Source: CAZKBP01 sp964551015 (lineage in GTDB: Bacteria > Bacteroidota > Bacteroidia > Cytophagales > Microscillaceae). Taken from it: a stretch of DNA of 16,609 nucleotides. The notes below the pieces were generated by a model, which was not told the DNA's origin, did not search any database, and saw only the letters and a program-made list of their open reading frames with translations. Shown piece after piece: positions 9,012 to 16,520 of the stretch. Numbering within the stretch: the stretch's first letter is position 1; each line of letters starts with the position of its first letter. The stretch is from positions 1 through 16,609 of the forward strand of contig CAZKBP010000065.1 in the NCBI GenBank assembly GCA_964551015.1, read 5' to 3'. The position numbers were made by a program, and so were the translations under genes.

Positions 9012-9046
9012 CCCTGGTAGATTTCCAATTTGCCAGGGTTTTCTTT
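9012..9046 (+). terminator. Rho-independent terminator after the beta-barrel gene
   Basis: CCCTGG (9012-9017) pairs with CCAGGG (9033-9038). An inner stem AGATT/AATTT (9019-9023 with 9027-9031) closes a 3-nt loop, and the tail TTTTCTTT follows. It lies 23 bp after the stop codon and separates the barrel gene from the caspase operon. Confidence 0.8.
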
Positions 9047-9160
9047 GGGTTGCAAGCTTAAAAATTGATTTACCTTCAGGAGATGCTTTTATTTTAAGTT
9101 AATTTCCTTTATTTTTATAGTGTATAGAAGAGTAGATTTACCGAAAAATTACACCACACT

Positions 9161-10612
9161 ATGTCCTTTTCCAGCTTTTCAAGATGGTTTTATTTGATCG
9201 GTTTCTTTTTCTGTTCCTGTCAGATCGGTTTCTCACAGGAAAAGTTCAGCTTATTTATAGATAATTTTGATGATAATCAACACGAATGGGTCCCTTTGGG
9301 TGACCGGGCCAAAACCGATGCAAGAATAGAATCGGGATACTTTTATCTGAAAAGTAAAAGTTCGCGAACCGGTTATTACCGTCGTTGTGCCCGGGCTTTC
9401 TTAAAAAAATGGCAGGAGTACGAAGTAGAAATTAAAATAAAACAGGTAGAAGGAGATTCCTCCAAAGGATTCGCCCTCGAGTGGGGAGCCAATAGTGCCC
9501 AGAAAAAAGTCTATCAGTTCTGGCTCCGCAATGATGGCCATTATGCGATTTCCCGATTTGATGCCTTCCAGGGAAGCTATGTTGACTTTGTTCCCTGGAC
9601 CCCTTCCCCTCACATAAAAATTGATGACTTTAATGTCCTCAAGGTAAAATCATTGAAGGATGAAATTATCTTTTATATCAACGGACAGGAAGTATATGCC
9701 CACAGCCCTTTTCAATATTTTGGCTATGAGATTGGCTTTGTCTCCCCGCCCAAAGCCGCCGTTCTGGTAGATTATTTACACGTAAACTTATTAAACCAGG
9801 CTCCCAAGCCAGTATTAAAAAAGAAGTATGCCCCAAATATATGGGTAGTGCTGGTCGGAATCTCTCAGTACGAAAGCTGGGACGTGCCTGAGCTGGCCTT
9901 TACAGAAAGGGATGCCCGCGAACTTGCTGCTTTCTACCAAAATGAAAATGGGGGCGGGGTACCCCCGGAACATTTAAAAATTTTGCTGGGCAAAGAAGCC
10001 TCCCGGGAAAATATCCTGAAGACACTTGGACAGGTATTTGATCGGGCCGAAGAAAAAGATCTGGTGATTTTTTATTTTTCCGGACACGGGATTGCCAGTG
10101 AAGATACCAAGCGTGATTTATATTTACTTCCCCAGGATTATGAAAACGGGAATCTGGAAACAGCCATTAAAGCCGAACATATTAAGAATATTTTTCTCCA
10201 GTCAAAAGCGAGCAAGAAAATCTGGATTATGGATGCCTGCCATTCGGGTGGGGTTCTTCCCCAACTGGATAATCTGGATCTCGTAAGAGCCATTGATGCT
10301 CTGGATGACAGTGACATTGCCCTGATTACTTCTTCCAAAGCCGGAGAAACTTCTCTGGAACTCCGGGATGAACAAAGAGGACTATTTAGTTTTTACCTGA
10401 CCCTGGGATTACTTGATGAGTCTTCAACTATTGATCAAAATGGAGATAAGTTAATTAGCATTTGGGAGCTCTTTAACTTTGCTTCCCGTAAGACCTCTGA
10501 AATCGCGCCAACCCTTCCGGGCTATCAGAATAAATCCCAAACGCCAATTATAGGAGGAAAGTTCAATGTAATGACTCCTCTGGGAGAAGTGAATGAATTG
10601 AAAGATGAATAA
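9161..10612 (+). CDS. Exported caspase-family (C14) protease with N-terminal lectin-like domain
   Basis: The 483-residue product has a signal peptide ending near GFSQ (26). Residues 28-212 form a beta-sandwich resembling the concanavalin/DUF1080-like fold: D-N-F-D-D-N early, then A-L-E-W-G, F-W-L-R-N-D-G-H-Y, and NVLKVKSLKDEIIFYINGQEV (158-178) typical of such domains. Residues 225-470 are a caspase p20-like domain. It starts NIWVVLVGISQYE, has an E-R-D-A-R-E-L helix, the catalytic histidine in FYFSGHG (His309) and the catalytic cysteine in IMDACHSGG (Cys360), so both catalytic residues are present. Export of a caspase suggests a periplasmic or surface role. An upstream -7-like TATTTTTA (9110-9117) could belong to its promoter, but no good -33 partner is seen. 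The stop overlaps the CHASE2 gene start by 8 bp. The substrate is unknown. Confidence 0.9.
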   Translation: MSFSSFSRWFYLIGFFFCSCQIGFSQEKFSLFIDNFDDNQHEWVPLGDRAKTDARIESGYFYLKSKSSRTGYYRRCARAFLKKWQEYEVEIKIKQVEGDSSKGFALEWGANSAQKKVYQFWLRNDGHYAISRFDAFQGSYVDFVPWTPSPHIKIDDFNVLKVKSLKDEIIFYINGQEVYAHSPFQYFGYEIGFVSPPKAAVLVDYLHVNLLNQAPKPVLKKKYAPNIWVVLVGISQYESWDVPELAFTERDARELAAFYQNENGGGVPPEHLKILLGKEASRENILKTLGQVFDRAEEKDLVIFYFSGHGIASEDTKRDLYLLPQDYENGNLETAIKAEHIKNIFLQSKASKKIWIMDACHSGGVLPQLDNLDLVRAIDALDDSDIALITSSKAGETSLELRDEQRGLFSFYLTLGLLDESSTIDQNGDKLISIWELFNFASRKTSEIAPTLPGYQNKSQTPIIGGKFNVMTPLGEVNELKDE

Positions 10613-11822
10613 ATACATAATCCGCTGGTTCTTCGCTTTCCTTCACAGCTTATTCCTGCTCTTTCTAAGCTGGATGTGGCTGGGACAATCCCTTACATTT
10701 GGTCACGAAAGCTTCATCATCCAGTTTTCTTCCGTCTTTAGAAAAATAATTCTCCAGCAGGACTTCAAAAAGCCCCCCAGTGATGATGTGGTTTTTATCA
10801 ATGTCAACGGGGACAAAGATTTGATTGAGGTGGAAGATGGAAGAAAATTAGTCATCACCAACCGCCGCCAGCTGGCTCGGTTTTTCCAGATTATGAAAAA
10901 ACATCAGAATGAATACCGCTACATCCTATGTGATATTCTTTTTGAAGATCCCAGCCCTGATGATGCTTTGTTAAAAAAAGAAATTGAAAAGATTCCAAAC
11001 CTCCGCTCTGCCGTCCGAAGAGACCCCTCTGTGGCTAGCAAATATAAAATAATGCCCCCCCTGTTTTCTATACCTTATGGTCAGGTGGAGTTTCTGGCGA
11101 CTGCCAATGACGAAGTCTATAAATTTTCTCTACTGAATGCTTATGGCAAAAAAAGCCTGCCTCTGCTCATCTATGAAGACCTACATCGAGCGAATTTAGA
11201 TAAAAAAGGAGGCTTATATTTTCTGAATAATCAACTGACTTTTAACTCGATTGTCCTGGATTATAAGATTCGTAATCATGATTTATTAGAAAAAAAGCAA
11301 TATAAATACATCAATTTATATCAACTTTTAAATCTTCTACAGGCCAACGAAACCTTCTTTTTTGAGGAATTTCTGAAAAACCGAATGATCGTCCTGGGAG
11401 ATTTTGAAGAGGATTACATTGAAACCGTATTTGGTAACCTATCCGGATCCCTACTTCTGTACAATGTGTACTGGTCATTGGTGCAGGGTGAAACCCTGGT
11501 TCCTTATAGCCTCGTGATTTTGCTCATTCTTGCTTATAGCATCTTATCTTACTTCTTGATTTTCAAACCTCAATTTTCCCCCTCCCTTCCCTTGGAAAGG
11601 TTTCGGACGTCTCGCTTTACCAAAAACTTTGCTTACTTTCTATGTCTGTTTCTACTGATTCTTGGTACCTATTTTGTTTATAACATCCATCTGAATATTC
11701 TCATTTTGCTTGTATATATCGAAGTCCTGGCCTGGTTTGTTAAAATCATAAAGGAAAAAGTGACATTAAGACAAATAGGGCAGAACTTGAAAGGCTATTT
11801 CATTCTACCCCGACAAAATTAA
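10605..11822 (+). CDS. CHASE2-domain membrane sensor without an output domain
   Basis: The 405-residue protein has an N-terminal TM helix (about 8-28), a large extracytoplasmic domain (about 30-300) and three closely spaced C-terminal TM helices (about 302-319, 342-359, 362-380), the topology typical of CHASE2 sensors. Domain hallmarks include DVVFINVNGD (61-70), the ITNRRQLARFF helix (84-94), the ILCDILFEDPSPDDAL segment (107-122) and FLKNRMIVLGDFEEDYIETVFG near 256-277. Usual CHASE2 proteins carry a kinase, cyclase or other cytoplasmic output after the TMs; here only about 25 residues follow. The ATG lies inside the end of the caspase gene (8-bp overlap), which points to translational coupling and probably to a CHASE2-caspase partnership across or at the membrane. 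The ligand is unknown. Confidence 0.85.
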   Translation: MNKYIIRWFFAFLHSLFLLFLSWMWLGQSLTFGHESFIIQFSSVFRKIILQQDFKKPPSDDVVFINVNGDKDLIEVEDGRKLVITNRRQLARFFQIMKKHQNEYRYILCDILFEDPSPDDALLKKEIEKIPNLRSAVRRDPSVASKYKIMPPLFSIPYGQVEFLATANDEVYKFSLLNAYGKKSLPLLIYEDLHRANLDKKGGLYFLNNQLTFNSIVLDYKIRNHDLLEKKQYKYINLYQLLNLLQANETFFFEEFLKNRMIVLGDFEEDYIETVFGNLSGSLLLYNVYWSLVQGETLVPYSLVILLILAYSILSYFLIFKPQFSPSLPLERFRTSRFTKNFAYFLCLFLLILGTYFVYNIHLNILILLVYIEVLAWFVKIIKEKVTLRQIGQNLKGYFILPRQN

Positions 11823-11852
11823 ATCTGGTTTCATTTTCCTAAATCATATGCC

Positions 11853-12695
11853 ATGCAATTTATCTTTATTTACTTTATCCTGATATTGATTACTCCACCG
11901 GAGCCCCCTTCTAAGGATGTCTTTTTCGTGACCCGGGTGGTCGGACAAGTGGAGCTCCTGAAAGAAAATAGGCCTCTAAAGGTAGGATCAGAAATCTCGG
12001 CCGGCGCAAAAATTAAGTTCAAAACCAAGGGAAGTAAATTGTTTGCCGTGAATGCTTATGGCAAAATATTTCAGACGAAGGTCAGCAAGGAGGTAAATGA
12101 AATATCCCTTGTCATAGACGCGATGCTCCCGGTGACCAAGGTAGCCGCCACCAAAGATGTTCGCTTTCCCAACCGGGAAAACCTAAAACTGTTTTTTGCC
12201 GCTCTGGACTCCCTTGATCAGAAAAATAATGGACAACAAAGCCGTCCTTTTTTTATCATTGATTCCCTGAATTATACAATAAATTTTGATTCATTATCTC
12301 CCTCCCGGGGCGTAAAATACTTTCTGCGTTTTCGGCAGGATGATATGGAATATGAAAGGCAAATCCCCAGCAAGGAAAAGGATATATACATATCCCCGAA
12401 GCTCTTTTCAGTGAAAGGTGAAATACCGCCCTACGAACAGCCTCTGAAATGTCAAATTTTCACCCAAAACCCGGGCGAGGAACTCATCTTTTTTAGTGAG
12501 TTTCAACCCCTTTTTGCTGATACCGCCCGATTGCGTCAGGAGATGGCAATAATCATCGAGTATCGGAACCGGGAGATCAGCGAACGTGAGTTTTATATTT
12601 ATGACCTGATCCCCTATATAAAGGCCAGCTATGGATACGTATACCGCAAAAACCTAAGAGAATGGATCAATAAAAACTTTGACCTGAGCTATTAA
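11853..12695 (+). CDS. Exported FecR-like protein
   Basis: The 280-residue product begins with a hydrophobic segment (2-14), followed by TPPEPPS, so it is either secreted or membrane-tethered. Residues 24-85 resemble the periplasmic FecR-like fold: VTRVVGQVELLKENRPLKVGSEISAGAKI.. then S-K-L-F-A-V-N-A-Y-G-K, that is G-x-V, LxVG, and a buried strand with a Gly turn. The rest (90-280) is unassigned, with mixed beta strands and a charged C-terminus. Classical FecR proteins are anti-sigma regulators with an N-terminal cytoplasmic part; this one lacks that part, and a separate anti-sigma candidate is encoded convergently. It follows the CHASE2 gene by 30 bp. Its stop codon shares TTAA with the opposing gene. 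Confidence 0.75.
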   Translation: MQFIFIYFILILITPPEPPSKDVFFVTRVVGQVELLKENRPLKVGSEISAGAKIKFKTKGSKLFAVNAYGKIFQTKVSKEVNEISLVIDAMLPVTKVAATKDVRFPNRENLKLFFAALDSLDQKNNGQQSRPFFIIDSLNYTINFDSLSPSRGVKYFLRFRQDDMEYERQIPSKEKDIYISPKLFSVKGEIPPYEQPLKCQIFTQNPGEELIFFSEFQPLFADTARLRQEMAIIIEYRNREISEREFYIYDLIPYIKASYGYVYRKNLREWINKNFDLSY

Positions 12696-13522
12696 TCCCT
12701 CAGGTTCTGCCAGTCTTCGTAGCGAAAAAGAGTGAAGGTATCCTGCCTGATCTTAAGCTTGTATTTACTTTCATTTTCATAAAATAACAAACGACTGGTT
12801 TGCAGATCAATAGACCCATAAATGCGGAGGGTATCATCAAAAAGATAGGCCCTTTCGGGAATGGGGCGTAATGATTCAGGTGCCTGACTATATTTCAATA
12901 CCCGTCGCATCCTCGATGCATATCCGTTACTGGGCCCAAAACCATAAGACTCTCCCAACACAATTTCTATAATGCTATCTATCTGGGGAGATGTGTCCAC
13001 AATAGTTGATTGGGGGGAGGCAACAGGCAGGGAATCTTTCCCGGAAGCAGAGCCCCCATCCTCGTTTATTAAGGAAGGGCTGGGTACAATCTCAGGCGAA
13101 GATGGGGGATAACTGACCGTATCATTTATCTCTTCCGACCCCTTTTTTTCCTCCCCCAAACTGCTGTCGGGCTTCCAAAAGAAGTAAAACAGCAAAAACA
13201 GAAGGGGCAAAACCAATCCCATCAAGAGCAAGTAAAAGCGAAAGTTTGAGAGAGGGTTATTCCCGGGATTGGGCGAATCACGAAAGGTAACATCAATGAT
13301 ATCCTTATTCTGACGCACGATTTTCTGAGCCAGTAGTCGGGTCTTTTCGTCCGCAAAATATGCTTCCAGAGAACTCTGGGCCCGCCTTTGCTCTTCAAAA
13401 TCCACTTTTAACGGCGGATTTTTTTCCAGCTCCTCTTCAAAAAACTTTTTTTCCGTTTTATCCAGACTACTCTCCAGGTAGTCTTCTATCCATTGATATT
13501 TGTTTTCTTCATTGATTTCCAT
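12692..13522 (-). CDS. Probable transmembrane anti-sigma factor
   Basis: The 276-residue product has a cytoplasmic N-terminal domain (about 1-90) rich in acidic residues and helices: Q-W-I-E-D-Y-L-E-S-S-L, then FFEEELEKNPPLKVDFEEQRRAQSSLEAY, the zinc-less anti-sigma pattern of Bacteroidota. One TM helix (about 95-116) and a Ser/Pro/Glu-rich linker (119-185) lead to a periplasmic domain of about 90 residues. It is cotranscribed with the upstream sigma gene and overlaps it by 14 bp, the usual arrangement for a sigma and its anti-sigma. The periplasmic domain has no recognised fold and could detect an envelope signal. Its stop shares TTAA with the FecR-like gene. That it inhibits the adjacent sigma is inferred from position and topology. 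Confidence 0.8.
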   Translation of the reverse strand: MEINEENKYQWIEDYLESSLDKTEKKFFEEELEKNPPLKVDFEEQRRAQSSLEAYFADEKTRLLAQKIVRQNKDIIDVTFRDSPNPGNNPLSNFRFYLLLMGLVLPLLFLLFYFFWKPDSSLGEEKKGSEEINDTVSYPPSSPEIVPSPSLINEDGGSASGKDSLPVASPQSTIVDTSPQIDSIIEIVLGESYGFGPSNGYASRMRRVLKYSQAPESLRPIPERAYLFDDTLRIYGSIDLQTSRLLFYENESKYKLKIRQDTFTLFRYEDWQNLRD

Positions 13523-14129
13523 AAGGCAGTGCTGGATTTTTTTGCATAAGATCTTTTAAGATTTTATCTAATTTTTTTCTGCATTCACTAGCTTTTTTTT
13601 TCAAGTACTTGGCACTTTTATTCCATTGCCGGGCCAGTTCTTCCCAGGTAATTTTACTTCCTGTATCTTCCAGGAGATGCCGGTTTTTTTCATAGAGTAT
13701 ATCCTGACAGCCCGCAGTAAGTTGGCTGAAAGCGGTCTTACGGAGTTCCACTAAAATAATTTTTTGCTGCTCTTCCTCCTCAAGGAGGAAATCTTCCAGA
13801 TTGCCTTCCTGTACATCATCCTCGTAAGCGACGTTCTTTTTTTTTCTTAACTTTTGGATCATGATGTTGTGGGCAATACGATAAAAATAAGTGGAAAGCC
13901 GGGCTTTATTCAGCTTCCAGTTCGGGTTATGAATAATATTTATTAGACTTATAAAGGCCTCGTTGAATAGATTGATCACGTCACTCTCAAGTCCATCTTC
14001 TTCGTATTGAAAAGATAAGATCAGTTTTTTGAAATTCCCTAAATTATCCCGAAAGAGCTGGGTTCCAGCGGCTTCTTTCTCCTGGTCATTACCCGAGCGA
14101 AAAGCGGCGATGATGTCATTGTCATTCAT
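13509..14129 (-). CDS. ECF-type sigma-70 family RNA polymerase sigma factor
   Basis: The 206-residue protein has the size and layout of an extracytoplasmic-function sigma factor. Region 2 (about 30-100) includes D-V-I-N-L-F-N-E-A-F and STYFYRIAHNIMIQKLRKKK, the -10 recognition and core-binding segment. Region 4 (about 126-193) contains AFSQLTAGCQDILYEK and a helix-turn-helix ending WNKSAKYLKKKASECRKKL, where the second helix would bind the -35/-33 element. Region 1.1 and region 3 are absent, as expected for ECF members. It starts 17 bp after the stop of the M48-like gene and overlaps the anti-sigma gene, so the three form one operon. The regulon, and whether it includes the convergent caspase operon, cannot be seen here. 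Confidence 0.9.
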   Translation of the reverse strand: MNDNDIIAAFRSGNDQEKEAAGTQLFRDNLGNFKKLILSFQYEEDGLESDVINLFNEAFISLINIIHNPNWKLNKARLSTYFYRIAHNIMIQKLRKKKNVAYEDDVQEGNLEDFLLEEEEQQKIILVELRKTAFSQLTAGCQDILYEKNRHLLEDTGSKITWEELARQWNKSAKYLKKKASECRKKLDKILKDLMQKNPALPYGNQ

Positions 14130-14146
14130 AGTTTATGTGTTCTTTT

Positions 14147-15730
14147 TTACTGGCTCTGATACATTGTCCAGCCCATAATGCGGTTTTGAAACACCTCGAA
14201 ATACATATTTTCCTCTCGATAAAAAATAAAATTTCTTAGTTGTAAAGAAGGTCTTCCCTTTTGCGGATCCTCTAAAATGACCCGTGGGTCATCACCAATC
14301 GCCAGACCTTTCTTTCTGCCCGGATGATCAGAACGGGTACTGGCCAAAAGGTAACGACTCAAGCCTTCATTATTCCTGAGCTTGATTTTCCAATAAGATA
14401 ATTGGGAATGGGGAGCCGCCAGGGCCAACTCAATGTAAGGATTCTCACCGTGAATCGTCAGGCGCTTGACATATTGTAGCGGAACCTCATCCAGTGAGGC
14501 ATCAGAGTTGAATCGGGGTAAAGACTCAGCGTCCGCCCTTCCTCCCGGTGGTGTGTTTTTTACCCTATCCTGTATCTCAATAATTTCCGCCAGATTTAGA
14601 CTGCTAAGGGCTTTTGTAAAAGGCTGGACAATGGTTATCAGTTCTTTGTACAGGGCATAATTGTAATGCGCCAAATAGTCTCCTCCGCTCATTGCGTTTT
14701 GAAAAGCCCTTAGCGTCTTTTCGGAATCATCCTGATAAGCATAAATCATCGCCCGGATCAACTCAGCTTTGGGATCATTAGCGGAATGATACTTTCTCAG
14801 GCTACTCAACACTTCCAGGGCACTGGCATATTTTTCCTGTAAAACCAATAAAAGGGCATAGTTATAATAAGCCGGAGTGTAATGCTTATTCTGGTATATG
14901 ATGGTTCTGAACTGATTTTCCGCCTTAAAAAATAGCTCTTCCAATCCTAAATCATCCTCTACTCCCTTTTTCTGACTTTCTAACACAAACTCAAGGGGAA
15001 AGGTGAATAGCAAACGCCGATAACGGGGAGAATTTAGAATCTCCCGAAGATAGGCTACCGCCAGATTGTTTCTTAAGGACAGGTTTTTAAAACCTTTGTC
15101 ATAAAGAAATTCCAGGCATAAGCGAGAAGCTTCATATTCTCCCATGACATAAAAAAACTTACTGGCCCGAAATACTTCGGGAAAGTTGGTCGCCCGAGCC
15201 TGCTGAACCTTCTCAAGAATAGACTTTATCCTTTCTTCCTGATCCGGATAACGAGGGTTGCCTTCTTCTAATTGATAATAATCATACATCAAAGAAAACA
15301 GGCTATTCACCATTTCCTGGTCTATATTATAACCAGCCAGATAAGCATAAAAACCTCCCCAACGATCTGCTTCAATCTCATAGGTTTTTGTTGCCTGTCT
15401 ATTCTGAAAAGGATGCTTGTAAAAGTGATGAACTAGCTCGTGGGCAAGTAATAATCCAAAAAAGTTTTCAAGGTTTTCTGGGAAATCCGCTTTTAGGCGA
15501 TCGAAAAATTCTTGATGAACCAGAATAATGGGTTGAGGCTCCTTGGTATATCGGGCGGCCTGTTTCATTTTGACTTTTAGCTCTACCGGTGGTACAAGGT
15601 CCTCACTACCAAAAAAGAAGCTTATTTTCTGGGTGATTTGATTCAGAAACAATTGATCTGAAATTTGAGCTGGAACCTTGTCCGGAATCCCAATCAGAAG
15701 CACTACAATAAGATATTCTTGAGTATTCAT
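14147..15730 (-). CDS. M48-like zinc metallopeptidase with C-terminal TPR-like repeats
   Basis: The product is 527 residues from the chosen start, MNTQEYLIVV.., which gives a plausible signal peptide (cut near PAQ, residue 22) and sits 24 nt downstream of a good -7 promoter element. An upstream in-frame ATG (15847) would add 39 basic, non-signal residues across the promoter and is disfavoured. The motif LLLAHELVHHF gives H97, E98 and H101 of HExxH, and EIEADRWG (E118, D122) matches the M48 third-ligand E-x3-D signature. A helical-repeat region follows (about 160-420) with TPR-like units, for example Y-N-Y-A-L-L-L-V-L-Q-E-K-Y-A-S-A-L-E-V-L. The last 100 residues are unassigned. It is the first gene of the sigma/anti-sigma operon. 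M48 enzymes of this type degrade or trim envelope proteins; no substrate is implied. Confidence 0.85.
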   Translation of the reverse strand: MNTQEYLIVVLLIGIPDKVPAQISDQLFLNQITQKISFFFGSEDLVPPVELKVKMKQAARYTKEPQPIILVHQEFFDRLKADFPENLENFFGLLLAHELVHHFYKHPFQNRQATKTYEIEADRWGGFYAYLAGYNIDQEMVNSLFSLMYDYYQLEEGNPRYPDQEERIKSILEKVQQARATNFPEVFRASKFFYVMGEYEASRLCLEFLYDKGFKNLSLRNNLAVAYLREILNSPRYRRLLFTFPLEFVLESQKKGVEDDLGLEELFFKAENQFRTIIYQNKHYTPAYYNYALLLVLQEKYASALEVLSSLRKYHSANDPKAELIRAMIYAYQDDSEKTLRAFQNAMSGGDYLAHYNYALYKELITIVQPFTKALSSLNLAEIIEIQDRVKNTPPGGRADAESLPRFNSDASLDEVPLQYVKRLTIHGENPYIELALAAPHSQLSYWKIKLRNNEGLSRYLLASTRSDHPGRKKGLAIGDDPRVILEDPQKGRPSLQLRNFIFYREENMYFEVFQNRIMGWTMYQSQ

Positions 15731-15753
15731 ACTATTTTTAATTGCACGCAAAT

Positions 15754-15761
15754 CAAAAATA
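15754..15761 (-). promoter_or_regulatory. Putative -7 element of the M48/sigma/anti-sigma operon
   Basis: Minus-strand TATTTTTG is an exact match to the Bacteroidota -7 element TAnnTTTG. It lies 23 nt upstream of the ATG at 15730, which leaves a leader of roughly 17 nt. No TTTG is found at the ideal distance upstream (TTTTC lies nearby), so this may depend on an alternative sigma factor or be a weaker promoter. Confidence 0.4.
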
Positions 15762-15925
15762 CGTTTTTTTTGCCGAAAATCATTACCTAAAAGCCCCTGA
15801 CAAGGATGTTTTATCAGTTGTACGAAATCTTTTTTTGATAGCGGCAAGCGGGAATCTTCCCCATATTTTGGATCCCGGGGCTAAGGTCGAGTAGGTAAGG
15901 GTAATTTCACCCCAAACCTCTCACA

Positions 15926-15959
15926 GAACCGTACGTGATAGTCTCCCATCATACGGCTC
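15926..15959 (-). ncRNA. Group II intron domain V
   Basis: The 34-nt minus-strand sequence starts GAGCCGTATGATGG and ends CACGTACGGTTC, folding into the catalytic domain V hairpin with a GAGA tetraloop. GAGC at one end and GTTC at the other are the conserved base. The catalytic triad position near the 5' end reads AGC, as expected. Domain VI follows directly. Confidence 0.88.
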
Positions 15960-15970
15960 TTGTTATGCAA

Positions 15971-16421
15971 TCAGATTGCTTGAAAGTGCTGCCAATAATA
16001 AAACAGATTGGGATATGATTTCCGTAGTTTCCTTAGCCATTTATGAACCTTTTTGTCGCTTTTGCCAAATCGCTTGTATTTGTTCAATACCCACTTGGCC
16101 AACCTTAGATTGAAAATCCTGAACAGCCTCTCCAACACCCATTTCTTGTATTTACCATAATAATTGATAATACCTCGTATCACGGGGTTGAATTTGTTGG
16201 CTATCTCCTCAATATTTGAGCTTGTTCAGCATCTTATCTTCATAGATTTCCATTGTTGGGCAACTCTTTTGACCGACTTGCTACTAATGGCACAGTCATA
16301 GCCTAGAAAATATCCTCCTTTCCACGATTTTGTGGGGCGAGGTTGAAAACTAAATCCCAGAAAATCAAATTTTTTGGGCTTATCCAACTTTTTCCGATGA
16401 TAGTCTTAACAATAAACAATC
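15971..16421 (-). pseudogene. ltrA-like: Group II intron reverse transcriptase/maturase, 5'-truncated with two in-frame stops
   Basis: One frame runs from about 16420 to the TGA at 15971. It reads K-I-V-Y-C, stop (16406-16408), DYHRKK, then FDFLGFSFQPRP (RT motif 7 and thumb region), KSVKRVAQQWKSMKIRC, stop (16226-16228), NIEEIANKFNPVIRGIINYYG (maturase domain X) and a basic C-terminus ending YYWQHFQAI. The two stops and the loss of everything before motif 7, including the YADD active site, make it non-functional. Only the last 70 codons (15971-16183) are open. Confidence 0.88.
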
Positions 16422-16425
16422 TTTG

Positions 16426-16483
16426 CCCAAGCTGGCGCGCGTTTGCAACGCGTGCCCTGTCTTGGGTTCATTTGCCATGAACC
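16426..16483. repeat. Compact multi-hairpin element at the intron break point
   Basis: GGCGCGCGTT (16434-16443) pairs with AACGCGTGCC (16447-16456) with one G-U around a TGC loop, and is enclosed by CCCAAG (16426-16431) with CTTGGG (16461-16466). A second, alternative hairpin is GGTTCAT-TTGCC-ATGAACC (16465-16483). The GC content is well above that of the surrounding genes. It looks like an intergenic palindromic element of REP type. No transposase is nearby. Confidence 0.6.
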
Positions 16484-16520
16484 TGGGCGCGGGAGCGATC
16501 AAAAGCCCTTCGCTGAGCCT

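Larger units (their letters stand above)
15886..16421 (-). mobile_element. 3' part of a decayed group II intron
   Basis: On the minus strand the element holds the C-terminal part of a reverse transcriptase/maturase remnant (down to 15971), domain V (15959-15926) and domain VI, which ends ..CCTACTCGAC at 15886. That ending is typical of bacterial group II introns, and the 3' exon would start at 15885 (CTTAGCCCC). The intron's 5' ribozyme and the first two thirds of the RT are missing. At about 16421 the RT sequence stops abruptly and unrelated repeat-rich DNA begins. Confidence 0.85.

Noticed and set aside
15731..15847. N-terminal extension of the M48-like gene to ATG 15847
   Set aside because: It would place 39 basic residues before the signal peptide and span the putative -7 element. 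The start at 15730 fits better.
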